A DNA stretch of 10,474 nucleotides from CAZVJA01 sp964626885 (GCA_964626885.1 CAZVJA010000192.1:1-10474); one strand, 5' to 3'; shown: positions 1-10,175, counted from the first letter of the stretch. Made by a program: numbers and translations. Notes: generated by a model from the letters alone, not told the origin.

Positions 1-215
1 GAGAGGGCATGAACGTCGTCGTGCGGCATAACAAAGAATCATTCAGTCTGCTCGTCGACGAAGTGGGAGACGGAATCAACATACATGATGAAACATTGCA
101 GCCGGTGCCTCACACTGTCGAGGCACACTGGAAATCGGTGACGAAAGGCGTGTTCCGGCTGGAGAAACGATTGTGCATCATTCTCAATGTGGCCGCTGTA
201 TTGAAACTTTCCTGA
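1..215 (+). CDS. cheW: CheW chemotaxis adaptor, C-terminal fragment (5' end outside window)
   Basis: The reading frame is open from the window edge, so the gene starts upstream. The visible roughly 70 residues match the last part of CheW: the stretch VVVRHNKESFSLLVDEVGD is the typical CheW beta-strand pair carrying the conserved 'SLLVDEVGD' block, followed by a segment ending W-K-S-V-T-K-G-V-F-R-L-E and a hydrophobic strand IILNVAAVL, then TGA at 213-215. An ATG at position 9 sits inside the conserved fold and is not a plausible start. CheW is a soluble SH3-like adaptor that couples chemoreceptors to the kinase CheA. Its position directly before a chemoreceptor gene and cheY, cheB and cheR supports the call. 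A CheW-like domain at the end of a larger protein (CheA or CheV type) cannot be excluded because the N-terminus is missing, but the ending right after the CheW fold favours a stand-alone CheW. Confidence 0.85.
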   Translation, partial: EGMNVVVRHNKESFSLLVDEVGDGINIHDETLQPVPHTVEAHWKSVTKGVFRLEKRLCIILNVAAVLKLS

Positions 216-280
216 CACTTGCGGGGACCGATGCGGCGGTCCTCGTAGTTCAGATGCCTATCGACGAAATGGGCGGCCGA

Positions 281-2827
<2,547 letters not shown>

Positions 2828-2902
2828 GGATAACGCTTGAATTTTGCCACCGATCTGTTGCAAGACAGGCCGGCCTTGACGATGGAAATGGTGAGTTGAG
2901 AC

Positions 2903-2937
2903 GCGGTGGAGAAGCACTCGACCTGCTTCTCCACCGC
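2903..2937 (+). terminator. Perfect 14-bp inverted repeat between receptor gene and cheY
   Basis: GCGGTGGAGAAGCA (2903-2916) and TGCTTCTCCACCGC (2924-2937) are exact reverse complements around a 7-base loop (CTCGACC). It lies 75 bp after the receptor stop codon and 62 bp before the cheY start. There is no following T-run, so it is not a textbook intrinsic terminator. It could act as a terminator without a U-tract, or as an mRNA-stabilising or processing hairpin setting the receptor and cheY expression apart. The structure is seen directly; the role is inferred. Confidence 0.55.
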
Positions 2938-2999
2938 TGCGTAACTAGTCATGGCACCAGGTTGTCATTTTCGGAAACTCTAGTACGACGAGAAAATCC

Positions 3000-3364
<365 letters not shown>

Positions 3365-3368
<4 letters not shown>

Positions 3369-4438
3369 CAAACCGGCAAGTGCGTGTCTTGGTAGTCGAT
3401 GACTCCGCCGTCGTTCGTGGTCTGCTGGCGCGGGCACTCGAAACCGACTCGGGAATCAAGGTCGTCGGTACGGCCATGCATGGTGAGCAAGCGCTTAACT
3501 TCATGCGCCGCAATCCCGTGGATGTCGTCGTGCTTGACGTTGAGATGCCGGTCATGGACGGCTTGACGGCACTGGAAAAAATCCAGGCGGAGTTTCCCGC
3601 CGCCCACGTCATCATGGCCAGTGGTCTCACCTACGAGGGGGCGGAAACGACGGTCAAAGCTCTCGCTTTGGGTGCGGCAGGCTGTATTGCCAAGCCCGCG
3701 GCGAGAAGCACGGCCGAGAGCATCGAAATTCTCGTGCAGCAGCTTGTGCCGCTCGTGATTGCTCTCGGAGCCCATCCTGTCGCCGCGGAAGAGCCGGCGC
3801 CGATATTCCCGTCTCCTGCACATTCCATCCGCCAGCCGGTTGTCCCTCCGGCGGTTCTGGTGATCGGATCGAGCACAGGGGGACCGAAGGCCCTCACGAC
3901 CGTTCTCAGTGGGTTGTCTCGCGATTTTCCGCTCCCGATCCTGATCGTTCAGCACATGCCGCCGCTTTTCACGCCGATGCTCGCAAAGCACTTGGCACAG
4001 GACTCCGGGCGTCCCTGCCAGGAAGCCAAGCATGGCCAGAAGATCGAGCGAAATAACACCTATGTGGCACCGGGCGATTATCACGTCGTGATCGAAAAGC
4101 GCGATAACTACATGATCACGACATTGAATCAGGATTCGCCCGAGCACTTCTGTCGTCCCTCGGTCAATCCGTTGTTCCGTTCCGCCGCCGAGTGGTACGG
4201 CAAATCGGTCCTCGCGGTCATGTTGACCGGAATGGGAGAGGATGGGATCGAAGGAACTCGTTCCATTTCCGCCCGGCAAGGGTACATCATCGCTCAGGAC
4301 CAGGCCACTAGCGTCGTTTGGGGAATGCCAGCTGCCGTCGTTCGTGAGAATCTGGCACACCAGGTGCTTCCTCTCGACAAGATCGCGCCGGCAATCGAAC
4401 GACTCTGCGCGGCGGATTTGGTCCGCACCGCGCGGTGA
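3365..4438 (+). CDS. cheB: CheB, receptor glutamate methylesterase / glutamine deamidase
   Basis: At 357 residues this has the usual CheB length and two-domain layout. An N-terminal receiver domain (about 5-125) carries Asp12-Asp13, phosphoacceptor Asp58 (VLDVEMPVMDG) and the KP motif. A proline-rich linker (about 140-162) follows. The C-terminal methylesterase domain (about 163-352) has the catalytic triad Ser170 (IGSSTGGP), His197 (VQHMP) and Asp293 (GMGEDG). CheB removes methyl groups from chemoreceptor glutamates, or deamidates glutamines, and is switched on when CheA phosphorylates the receiver domain. Its first codon overlaps the cheY stop in an ATGA arrangement. With cheR downstream, it forms the adaptation module for the receptor encoded upstream. 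All key residues are intact. No competing interpretation is apparent. Confidence 0.95.
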
Positions 4439-4518
4439 CACACACAACACCATATTGGCAAACATAATGTTTTCCCTGGCATCAGGGGGCTGTCGATCAC
4501 GGAAAGAGAGCCGCAATT

Positions 4519-5349
4519 ATGACCCCTTTTGAATACGAATACCTGTCGAACTTCCTGCTTGGAAAATCGGGACTTTCCCTTGGACCCGGCAAAGAATATT
4601 TGCTGGAAGGACGGCTGATTCCTCTCGCACAAAGCTGGGGACTCACCGGCATTGAGGACCTCGTCAAAGAACTTCGCTCGAAGAACGACGAACGCTTGCA
4701 CTCCGCGGTCGTCGAAGCGATGACGACCAACGAGACGTCGTTTTATCGCGATAAGATCCCGTTTGAAGAGCTGAAAGCGAGCTTGCTTCCCGCGCTTCTG
4801 GAATCTCGCAGAACCAGTCGGCAACTGCGTATCTGGTGCGCGGCGGCATCGACGGGACAGGAACCATATTCGATTCTGATGCTCCTGGCTGACAGCTTTC
4901 CGGAACTGCGAGACTGGAAAGTCGAACTCATCTGCACCGATATTGACCGCACGGCCCTTGGTCGCTGCGAGCAAGGGGTTTACTCCCAATTTGAAGTGCA
5001 GCGCGGACTCCCGATTCAGCTACTAATGAAGTACTTCGAGCAGATCGATACCGGATGGAGAATCAAGGATGATCTCCGTAAGCGCGTCGTCTGGAAGCAG
5101 TTGAACCTGCTCGATAACTTCTCGCATCTCGGGACGTTCGACATCGTCTTTTGTCGGAATGTTCTGATCTACTTCCAGAACTCCACCAAGAAAGATATTC
5201 TCGATCGCATCGCCAAGCAGACACGGAATGATGGCTACCTTTACCTCGGAGCCGCCGAAACCGTGCTTGGAATCAGTGATGCGTTCAGCCGCAATAAGGC
5301 CTTCAAATCGGCGGTTTATCAGCCTGTCGGAGCACCGGTCAAAGTCTGA
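4519..5349 (+). CDS. cheR: CheR, chemoreceptor glutamate methyltransferase
   Basis: A 276-residue protein, typical of CheR. An N-terminal helical domain (about 1-70) is followed by the SAM-dependent methyltransferase fold. Diagnostic motifs are TTNETSFYRD (69-78; Arg77 matches the conserved active-site arginine region), the SAM-binding segment IWCAAASTGQEPYS (105-118), the acidic ribose-binding strand ICTDID (138-143), FCRNVLIYF (211-219) and LGAAET near residue 245. CheR methylates glutamates in the MCP signalling helices using S-adenosylmethionine and opposes CheB. There are no C-terminal TPR repeats. It starts 80 bp after cheB; a purine-rich GGAAAGAGAG lies about 10-20 bp before the ATG. 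The gap holds no clear terminator, so cheYBR is probably one transcript. The receptor upstream lacks a CheR-tethering pentapeptide, so this CheR probably docks directly on methylation sites. Confidence 0.95.
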   Translation: MTPFEYEYLSNFLLGKSGLSLGPGKEYLLEGRLIPLAQSWGLTGIEDLVKELRSKNDERLHSAVVEAMTTNETSFYRDKIPFEELKASLLPALLESRRTSRQLRIWCAAASTGQEPYSILMLLADSFPELRDWKVELICTDIDRTALGRCEQGVYSQFEVQRGLPIQLLMKYFEQIDTGWRIKDDLRKRVVWKQLNLLDNFSHLGTFDIVFCRNVLIYFQNSTKKDILDRIAKQTRNDGYLYLGAAETVLGISDAFSRNKAFKSAVYQPVGAPVKV

Positions 5350-5456
5350 ACGATTCTATGACCTAAGTACCGCAAATGGCGGCGCCGCGTCGACTTCCGT
5401 CGTTCGTGTACGGCCCTGTTCGACCCGCCAGACCGCTCAGTTAGTAGTTATTGATT

Positions 5457-5473
5457 CTCTCTTTGAGAGTTTT
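5457..5473 (+). terminator. Weak stem-loop with T4 run downstream of cheR
   Basis: CTCTC (5457-5461), loop TTT, GAGAG (5465-5469), followed by TTTT. It lies about 110 bp after the cheR stop. The stem has only 5 bp and the T-run only four bases, so termination would be weak. It also overlaps the -35 box of the promoter candidate that follows. Confidence 0.3.
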
Positions 5474-5490
5474 GTGATCGCCGGTATATT
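5463..5490 (+). promoter_or_regulatory. Sigma70-type promoter candidate
   Basis: TTGAGA (5463-5468) and TATATT (5485-5490) each match the -35 and -10 consensus at five of six bases with a 16-bp spacer. Transcription would start near 5497 and leave a leader of about 175 bases before the ATG at 5671. It is the best promoter match I found between the genes. The call rests on pattern matching only, and planctomycete promoter preferences may differ. Confidence 0.45.
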
Positions 5491-5500
5491 ACCCCGGCGA
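5478..5500 (+). repeat. Inverted repeat enclosing the -10 box (possible operator)
   Basis: TCGCCGG (5478-5484) and CCGGCGA (5494-5500) are perfect reverse complements with a 9-base AT-rich centre (TATATTACC) that contains the -10 candidate. As DNA this is a dyad placed where a repressor could block RNA polymerase. As RNA only half would be transcribed from that promoter, so an RNA hairpin role would require read-through from cheR. Confidence 0.4.
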
Positions 5501-5650
5501 CACGGCTCACACTTCTCGTTACCACTTCGATTCGCTCCTCCGTTCGTCATCACTCCTCCCGTGGTCGCGGTCCGAACTCCGCGCTGACGGTTCATCGCTT
5601 GGTTTGTTCCTGACGTCGTTACCATTGGCCGGTTTGTAGGGATCGTCGCA

Positions 5651-5663
5651 CCCCGCTTTGGGG
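5651..5663 (+). promoter_or_regulatory. Small GC hairpin at the ribosome binding site of the GlmU-like gene
   Basis: CCCC (5651-5654), loop GCTTT, GGGG (5660-5663), ending 7 bases before the ATG at 5671. The GGGG arm is the only Shine-Dalgarno-like purine block before this start, so folding could mask it. The stem is only 4 bp; this is suggestive, not proof of translational control. Confidence 0.3.
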
Positions 5664-5670
5664 ATTGAGA

Positions 5671-6975
5671 ATGCGCCTTGCACTCTACGAAGATGGATTG
5701 TCATCGAACTTCGGTCCGATTGCGCTCATGCGGCCGGTCTTCGAACTGGTCTGCGGCCATTTCTCTCTCCGCGAACGGGTAATTCGCTCCGCGAATGTCG
5801 CGGAATGGGGCGCACTGGTTCGCGAGCATCTCGTGGATGTTTACCGCGAGGAACATCCCGAGTGTTTCGTGAACGACGAACGTTGGCTCGCCCGGATGCC
5901 GACGCTGCTCATTAACGGCCGCTGGCTTCCTCCAGCCGGTGCACTCGATCGAATCCGCACCAACGAAGCGGGTCGGATCGGCGACACGATTACGTACATC
6001 ACGGTCGACCCGCTCGAAGCTCCGCTGCTGGCCGACCATAATCGAGATGTGACGCTCGCGAGACTCGCCGCCACTCGCACCATTGTTGCCGCTCCCGGCC
6101 GATTGATTGAGCATCCTTGGGATCTTGTGGAACAAAACTCCGGACAATTGCGGTCGGACTTTGGAAGTCGCCGTCGCTCGGTGCGCTCGGCTTGCGCGGA
6201 TACCGATTCGTTCGGGCCGCACGTCGCCTTGCTCGGTCCGCGCGAGAATATTTACGTCGATGCCGCTGCCACCGTGGAACCATTCGCCGTGCTCGATGCC
6301 CGGAATGGTCCCGTCTGGGTTGAAGCCGGTGCGAAGATCGGTTCCTTCACGCAGCTCGAAGGTCCCTGTTACGTCGGCAGCCGCAGCCAGTTGCTGCGCG
6401 CGCAGGTTCGCGCGGCGACAACCATCGGTCCGGAATGCCGCGTCGGTGGAGAAGTCGAAAACTCGATCCTGCATGGGTGCGTCAACAAGTATCATCTCGG
6501 GTTCTTCGGCCATGCGTATGCGTGCCCCTGGGTGAACCTCGGGGCGCTCGCCACCAACAGTGATCTTAAAAGTGACTATTCCGATGTCCTGGTTCCGTTG
6601 TGGGGAGAGCCGGTCGATTCCGGGTTGATGAAGGTCGGCTGTTTCATCGGTGACCACACGAAAATCGCCATCGGCAGCCTGTTCAACACCGGCTCGTCGA
6701 TCGGTGTCATGTCGTTGATTCTCCCCGGGGGCGAACTGCTCCCGAAGCATGTGCCGTCGTTCTCTCGCGTCTGGCATGGGGAACTTTCGGCCGAGGGTGA
6801 CCTTGAAGTCGGCATTCGCACCGCCCGCGCTGCCTTGGAGCGCCGCAATCAGGAGCTGACACCGGCCCACGAGCGGCTGATTCGCCACCTGCACGCCGTC
6901 ACCCGTACCGAACGGGAAGCTGCTGTCGCCCGAGTTCGCGAGAAGCGCCGTCCCTCCGCCGAGTTGCTACAATAA
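5671..6975 (+). CDS. GlmU-like bifunctional nucleotidyltransferase / N-acetyltransferase (alternative bacterial GlmU family)
   Basis: A 434-residue protein. The N-terminus (MRLALYEDGLSSNFGPIALM, then RPVFELVCGHFSLRER) matches the alternative GlmU-like family of planctomycetes and Bacteroidetes, which lacks the classical G-x-G-T-R-M nucleotide loop of GlmU. Residues about 188-355 form a left-handed beta-helix of hexapeptide-like turns (IYVDAAATVEPFAVLDA, VWVEAGAKIGSF, CYVGSRSQLLRAQV, CFIGDHTKIAIGSLFNTG). The segment NLGALATNSDLKSDYSDV near 289-306 is characteristic of the family. The C-terminal 70 residues are helical and charged. By family knowledge the expected role is to acetylate glucosamine-1-phosphate and couple it to UTP, giving UDP-GlcNAc for cell-envelope sugars. 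It could instead act on another sugar phosphate. The ATG at 5671 fits the conserved N-terminus; a TTG at 5665 would add two residues. It is not obviously linked in function to the chemotaxis genes. Confidence 0.8.
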   Translation: MRLALYEDGLSSNFGPIALMRPVFELVCGHFSLRERVIRSANVAEWGALVREHLVDVYREEHPECFVNDERWLARMPTLLINGRWLPPAGALDRIRTNEAGRIGDTITYITVDPLEAPLLADHNRDVTLARLAATRTIVAAPGRLIEHPWDLVEQNSGQLRSDFGSRRRSVRSACADTDSFGPHVALLGPRENIYVDAAATVEPFAVLDARNGPVWVEAGAKIGSFTQLEGPCYVGSRSQLLRAQVRAATTIGPECRVGGEVENSILHGCVNKYHLGFFGHAYACPWVNLGALATNSDLKSDYSDVLVPLWGEPVDSGLMKVGCFIGDHTKIAIGSLFNTGSSIGVMSLILPGGELLPKHVPSFSRVWHGELSAEGDLEVGIRTARAALERRNQELTPAHERLIRHLHAVTRTEREAAVARVREKRRPSAELLQ

Positions 6976-6991
6976 CATCGCGTCTGTGTGG

Positions 6992-7020
6992 CACGTCCCT
7001 GAAGTTTTGTGAAGGGCGTG
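6992..7020 (+). terminator. Stem-loop between GlmU-like and PHP-like genes
   Basis: CACG-T-CCCT (6992-7000) pairs with AGGGCGTG (7013-7020), an 8-bp stem with one bulged T and a 12-base loop (GAAGTTTTGTGA). It starts 17 bp after the stop codon of the GlmU-like gene. No T-run follows, so terminator function is uncertain; it may partly insulate the next gene. Confidence 0.3.
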
Positions 7021-7057
7021 GCGAACACGATCCCGATACAACACTCGAGGGGCAACT

Positions 7058-8617
7058 ATGCCGGCGGCGTTCCGTGATCATCGTCTCGACGCACGTAGCC
7101 AATCGACATTGGCGCTCGCGGGGCGATCCACTCCCTATCAACTCTTCTGGGGAGACCTGCACAATCACAATGCCGTCGGGTATGCGAAAGGTTCGCTGCA
7201 GCGGTCGATCGACCTGGCCCGCGAGCATCTCGACTTCTTCGCCTTTACCGGGCACGCATCCTGGCACGACATGCCGAAAATGCCCGGTGACCGCCACATG
7301 AAGTGGGTCAATGGCTTCAAGGTTCACTCCGAGCATTGGCCCACCACCAAGAAGATGATGCACGAAGCCAACGACGACAACTTCGTCGCTCTGTTGGGCT
7401 ACGAATGGCATTCCAGCCACTTCGGCGATTATTGCGTTCTGTATCCTGAAGCGGAGGGCGAGCTTTTTCTTCCTGACCACGCCGATAAATTGCTCGACTA
7501 CGCTTCGTCGGCCGGCGCGCTCGCGATTCCACACCATGTCGCCTACAAGCAGGGTTGGCGCGGCACCAACTGGAAGCATGTACGGTCCGATACCACAGTC
7601 ACGCCGGTGGTCGAGATCTTTTCTGAACATGGCTGCACCGAGTCGGATCGTGCGCCTTTTCCAATGATTAGGCACAGCAACGGCGGACGTTCGACCGCCA
7701 GCACCATCGCGCGGCAGTTGGCGGACGGAGCGCGATTCGGCTTTGTCGCTTCGAGTGATGATCATCTCGGCTATCCCGGTGCGTATGGGGAAGGGGTCGT
7801 CGGCGTCTGGGCCGAGTCGCTCACACGGCGGTCGCTCTTTGAAGCGATCCGCGCGCGACGGACATACGCCGCCACCGGAGACCGCATCGCGCTGGAAGTC
7901 GCGCTTAACGGACACCCGATGGGTGCGGAAATTCCACTCACTTCCGACCGGCAGATCGATGTACGCGTTACCGCGCAGGATGCTATCGCGTCGGTCGAAC
8001 TCGTGTGCAACGGAAGAGTTGTTGAACGGCACTTCCCCGAAGACCACGCACCGGCAGTCACATTGCCGGGACGGGTGAAATGCCGCCTGCAATACGGCTG
8101 GGGACCGTGGGCCGACCTGAATCTTGGCCGCGTCTGCGACTGGGATCTTTCGCTGCGCGTGAACAACGGGAAGATACTCCGCGTGATTCCTTGTTTCCAA
8201 TCCGGTCCGTTCGATGAATCTCTCCGCGACAGGCTCACGATCCTTTCCGATACCGAATTGCGTCTCCAGTCGCCGACCTCGCGCGTCGGCAGTTTCGCCG
8301 AAGACCCGACCAAGTCGCTGGTGCTCGAACTCGACGGCAGCCCGACGAGTGTCGTCACGATTACACTCCGTTCTCCTGCCGAGCAGACAATCGCCGCGAA
8401 GCTCGTCGATCTGGCCCGCGACAACGTCGTCGAGTTCACCGGCGTCTTCACCAGCGAAAGCCTGATCCTCGGGCGTCTCGTCGGCCCGCAGGAATATTCC
8501 GTGAACATCCGCTGGCAAGATCGCCGCGCTGCTGCTTGCGGCAGCGATTGGTACTACGTCCGCGTCACGCAACACAACGGCCACTCTGCCTGGTCAAGCC
8601 CCATCTGGGTGGGGTGA
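7058..8617 (+). CDS. PHP-superfamily metal-dependent hydrolase (DUF3604-like), cytoplasmic
   Basis: A 519-residue protein. The N-terminal half has the metal-ligand pattern of the PHP fold: His35 and His37 (WGDLHNHN), His66 (FTGHASWHD), Glu116 (LGYEWHS), His159-His160 (IPHHV), Glu186/Glu190-His191 (EIFSEHG) and Asp234-Asp235-His236 (SSDDHLGYPG). PHP enzymes use two or three bound metals to hydrolyse phosphoesters or related bonds. The overall form matches DUF3604 proteins, whose substrate is generally not known. From about residue 275 the sequence is beta-rich, with an R-x-T-Y-A-A-T-G-D block followed by sandwich-like strands, ending in a WYYVRVTQHNGHSAWSSPIW segment as in that family. There is no signal peptide, unlike many planctomycete relatives, so it should stay in the cytoplasm. 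GAGGGG at 7047-7052, 5 bases before the ATG, supports this start. The next gene is 100 bp downstream on the same strand. I cannot name a substrate. Confidence 0.8.
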   Translation: MPAAFRDHRLDARSQSTLALAGRSTPYQLFWGDLHNHNAVGYAKGSLQRSIDLAREHLDFFAFTGHASWHDMPKMPGDRHMKWVNGFKVHSEHWPTTKKMMHEANDDNFVALLGYEWHSSHFGDYCVLYPEAEGELFLPDHADKLLDYASSAGALAIPHHVAYKQGWRGTNWKHVRSDTTVTPVVEIFSEHGCTESDRAPFPMIRHSNGGRSTASTIARQLADGARFGFVASSDDHLGYPGAYGEGVVGVWAESLTRRSLFEAIRARRTYAATGDRIALEVALNGHPMGAEIPLTSDRQIDVRVTAQDAIASVELVCNGRVVERHFPEDHAPAVTLPGRVKCRLQYGWGPWADLNLGRVCDWDLSLRVNNGKILRVIPCFQSGPFDESLRDRLTILSDTELRLQSPTSRVGSFAEDPTKSLVLELDGSPTSVVTITLRSPAEQTIAAKLVDLARDNVVEFTGVFTSESLILGRLVGPQEYSVNIRWQDRRAAACGSDWYYVRVTQHNGHSAWSSPIWVG

Positions 8618-8706
8618 TTCAAGTCGCACGAACGGTGTGCTGTGCGGTTTGGCATTGAACAGAATCTCATAGAACTTCAAACAATACCTGAACGCGAGAC
8701 TGCAAC

Positions 8707-8720
8707 AAGGAGAAAAAATG
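8707..8720 (+). promoter_or_regulatory. Shine-Dalgarno sequence deciding the ceramidase-like start
   Basis: AAGGAG (8707-8712) lies 5 bases before the ATG at 8718, one of the strongest ribosome binding sites in the window. It fixes the start directly before the signal peptide. A TTGGCA at 8649-8654 could be a -35 box, but I see no good -10 at the proper distance. Confidence 0.6.
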
Positions 8721-10175
8721 TTTCCATTTTCGCGGCAGAGAGTATTCATCATCACCGTCGTTTCGCTTCTGTTTTGTGGAGCGTTTCTCTCGGCGTCTGC
8801 GGACGAGAAACCCGCCGTGTTCCGCGCCGGCGCCGCCACAAGCAACATCACCCCTCCGTTGGGGGGACGCATCGTCGGGAGCTTCGAGCCGATTTACGCG
8901 GAGCATATTCACGATGAACTCCATGCCCGGTGTATTGTCCTCGACGACGGCAAATGCCGGCTGGGCATTGTGCTCTGCGACAGCGCGGAAATTCCCGCCG
9001 AAGTCTTCGATGCCGCGAAAGCCGAGATCCAGAAACTGACCGGGATTCCGGCGTCGCATCTGTTGATGGCCTCGACCCATACGCACTCCGCGACGGCCGC
9101 CGGCGGCCGCAGTCTCATCCTTCGTGACAAGGAACTGAATTCCTACCAGGAGTTTCTCATCCATCGCATCTCCGACGGAGTTCGCCGAGCGATCCACCAA
9201 CTGGAGCCGGCCCGCATCGGTTGGGGCCAGGTGGACGAACCGTCGGAACTCTTCAATCGTCGCTGGTTCGTGACCGACCCGGAACTCTTGAAAAACCCCT
9301 TCGGCGGAACGGATCAGGTGCGGATGAATCCTCCGCAGAGATCGACCGCGCTGGTCAAACCCGCCGGCCCGGTTGATCCCCAGATTTCGTTCGTTTCGAT
9401 CCAGAGCACGCAAGGACGGCCAATTGCCCTGCTCGCGAATTATTCGCTGCATTACGTCGGCGGAGTTCCCATCGGCGACGTCTCGGCCGACTACTTCGGC
9501 TACTTTGCGAAGTACATTGGCGAAAAACTGGGGGCAGCCGACCAGGATCCGCCCTTTGTGGGAATCCTTTCCAACGGCACCAGCGGCGATGTGAACAACA
9601 CCAACGTCCGCGAAGAGGGAAGAAGGCGTCCGCCATACGAACGGATTCATCAGGTCGCGGAAAAGATTTCCAGTCGTGTCTTTGAAGCGCATCAGGCTGT
9701 CGTTTTTCATGACGATGTTTCCCTCGACGCCCGTTTGACCTTGCTGCCGCTGCGTGTTCGAAAGCCAACTCCCGAAATGCTCGCCTATTTTGCCAAGCTG
9801 GAGGACAAATCGAATCCGGCGACCGATCGAACCGGGGTCGACAAGTTCTATGCGAAGCGCATCGCCTTGCTGGCCGAGGCGACCGAGGAGATCCAGGCTC
9901 CCATTCAAGTCCTCCGCATCGGCGACCTGGGGATCGCGGGAATCCCGTTCGAGACGTTCGCGGAGACGGGACTGCGGATCAAATCGGAAAGTCCCTTCAA
10001 AAGCACATTCACCATCGAACTGGCGAATGGAAGCTTTGGCTATCTTCCCACTCCCGAACAGCACCGTTTGGGAGGCTACGAAACATGGCTGGGGACCAAC
10101 TTCGTCGAAGAGGAAGCCTCCTCAAAAATCGCATACGCCATCTCCGAAATGTTTCGAGCCTGCGCCGGCAAGTGA
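8718..10175 (+). CDS. Secreted neutral/alkaline non-lysosomal ceramidase-like hydrolase
   Basis: A 485-residue protein with a Sec signal peptide: basic start (SRQRV), hydrophobic core about residues 9-25, and probable cleavage after ASA at 26-28. Cys20 follows Phe, so there is no lipobox. The mature protein begins with the family pattern FRAGAATSNITPPLG and resembles the N-terminal domain of neutral ceramidases. It has the zinc-type STHTHS motif (His121, His123), NYSLHYVGG (His245), and SNGTSGDVNN (285-294) where true ceramidases have the G-D-V-S-P-N catalytic serine loop. The fold therefore suggests an exported metallohydrolase, but the nucleophile serine of characterised ceramidases is not at its usual place and the C-terminal immunoglobulin-like domain is absent. 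Ceramide cleavage is thus unproven; another amide or ester is possible. The gene follows the PHP-like gene by 100 bp and faces a DUF1501-type gene, a setting typical of planctomycete scavenging loci. Confidence 0.8.
   Translation: MFPFSRQRVFIITVVSLLFCGAFLSASADEKPAVFRAGAATSNITPPLGGRIVGSFEPIYAEHIHDELHARCIVLDDGKCRLGIVLCDSAEIPAEVFDAAKAEIQKLTGIPASHLLMASTHTHSATAAGGRSLILRDKELNSYQEFLIHRISDGVRRAIHQLEPARIGWGQVDEPSELFNRRWFVTDPELLKNPFGGTDQVRMNPPQRSTALVKPAGPVDPQISFVSIQSTQGRPIALLANYSLHYVGGVPIGDVSADYFGYFAKYIGEKLGAADQDPPFVGILSNGTSGDVNNTNVREEGRRRPPYERIHQVAEKISSRVFEAHQAVVFHDDVSLDARLTLLPLRVRKPTPEMLAYFAKLEDKSNPATDRTGVDKFYAKRIALLAEATEEIQAPIQVLRIGDLGIAGIPFETFAETGLRIKSESPFKSTFTIELANGSFGYLPTPEQHRLGGYETWLGTNFVEEEASSKIAYAISEMFRACAGK

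Larger units (their letters stand above)
5350..5670 (+). other. Intergenic region of 321 bp without a convincing gene
   Basis: No frame here looks like protein. An open frame running from inside cheR to 5587 is low-complexity Arg/Ser/Pro text with no start signal. The stretch contains a weak stem-loop after cheR (5457-5473), a sigma70-like promoter match (5463-5490) overlapped by an inverted repeat (5478-5500), a pyrimidine-rich segment around 5505-5565, and a small GC hairpin just before the next start (5651-5663). It is best read as the terminator and leader region between the chemotaxis cluster and the GlmU-like gene. Confidence 0.6.

Noticed and set aside
5228..5587. Plus-strand open frame running from inside cheR across the intergenic region
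   Set aside because: Begins in another frame of cheR, has no ribosome binding site or recognisable motif, and turns into Arg/Ser/Pro-rich text in the intergenic part.
5701..6894. 397-codon open frame on the minus strand opposite the GlmU-like gene
   Set aside because: Antisense shadow; the plus strand shows a regular hexapeptide beta-helix pattern that cannot arise by chance.
6899..8584. 561-codon open frame on the minus strand opposite the PHP-like gene
   Set aside because: Antisense shadow; low-complexity charged translation, while the plus strand has a full metal-ligand set and a good ribosome binding site.
8700..8780. Lipoprotein signal at Cys20 of the ceramidase-like protein
   Set aside because: The residue before Cys20 is Phe (LLFC), which does not fit a lipobox; ASA at 26-28 is a better signal peptidase I site.
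8667..10064. 465-codon open frame on the minus strand opposite the ceramidase-like gene
   Set aside because: Antisense shadow of a gene with signal peptide, strong Shine-Dalgarno and conserved motifs.
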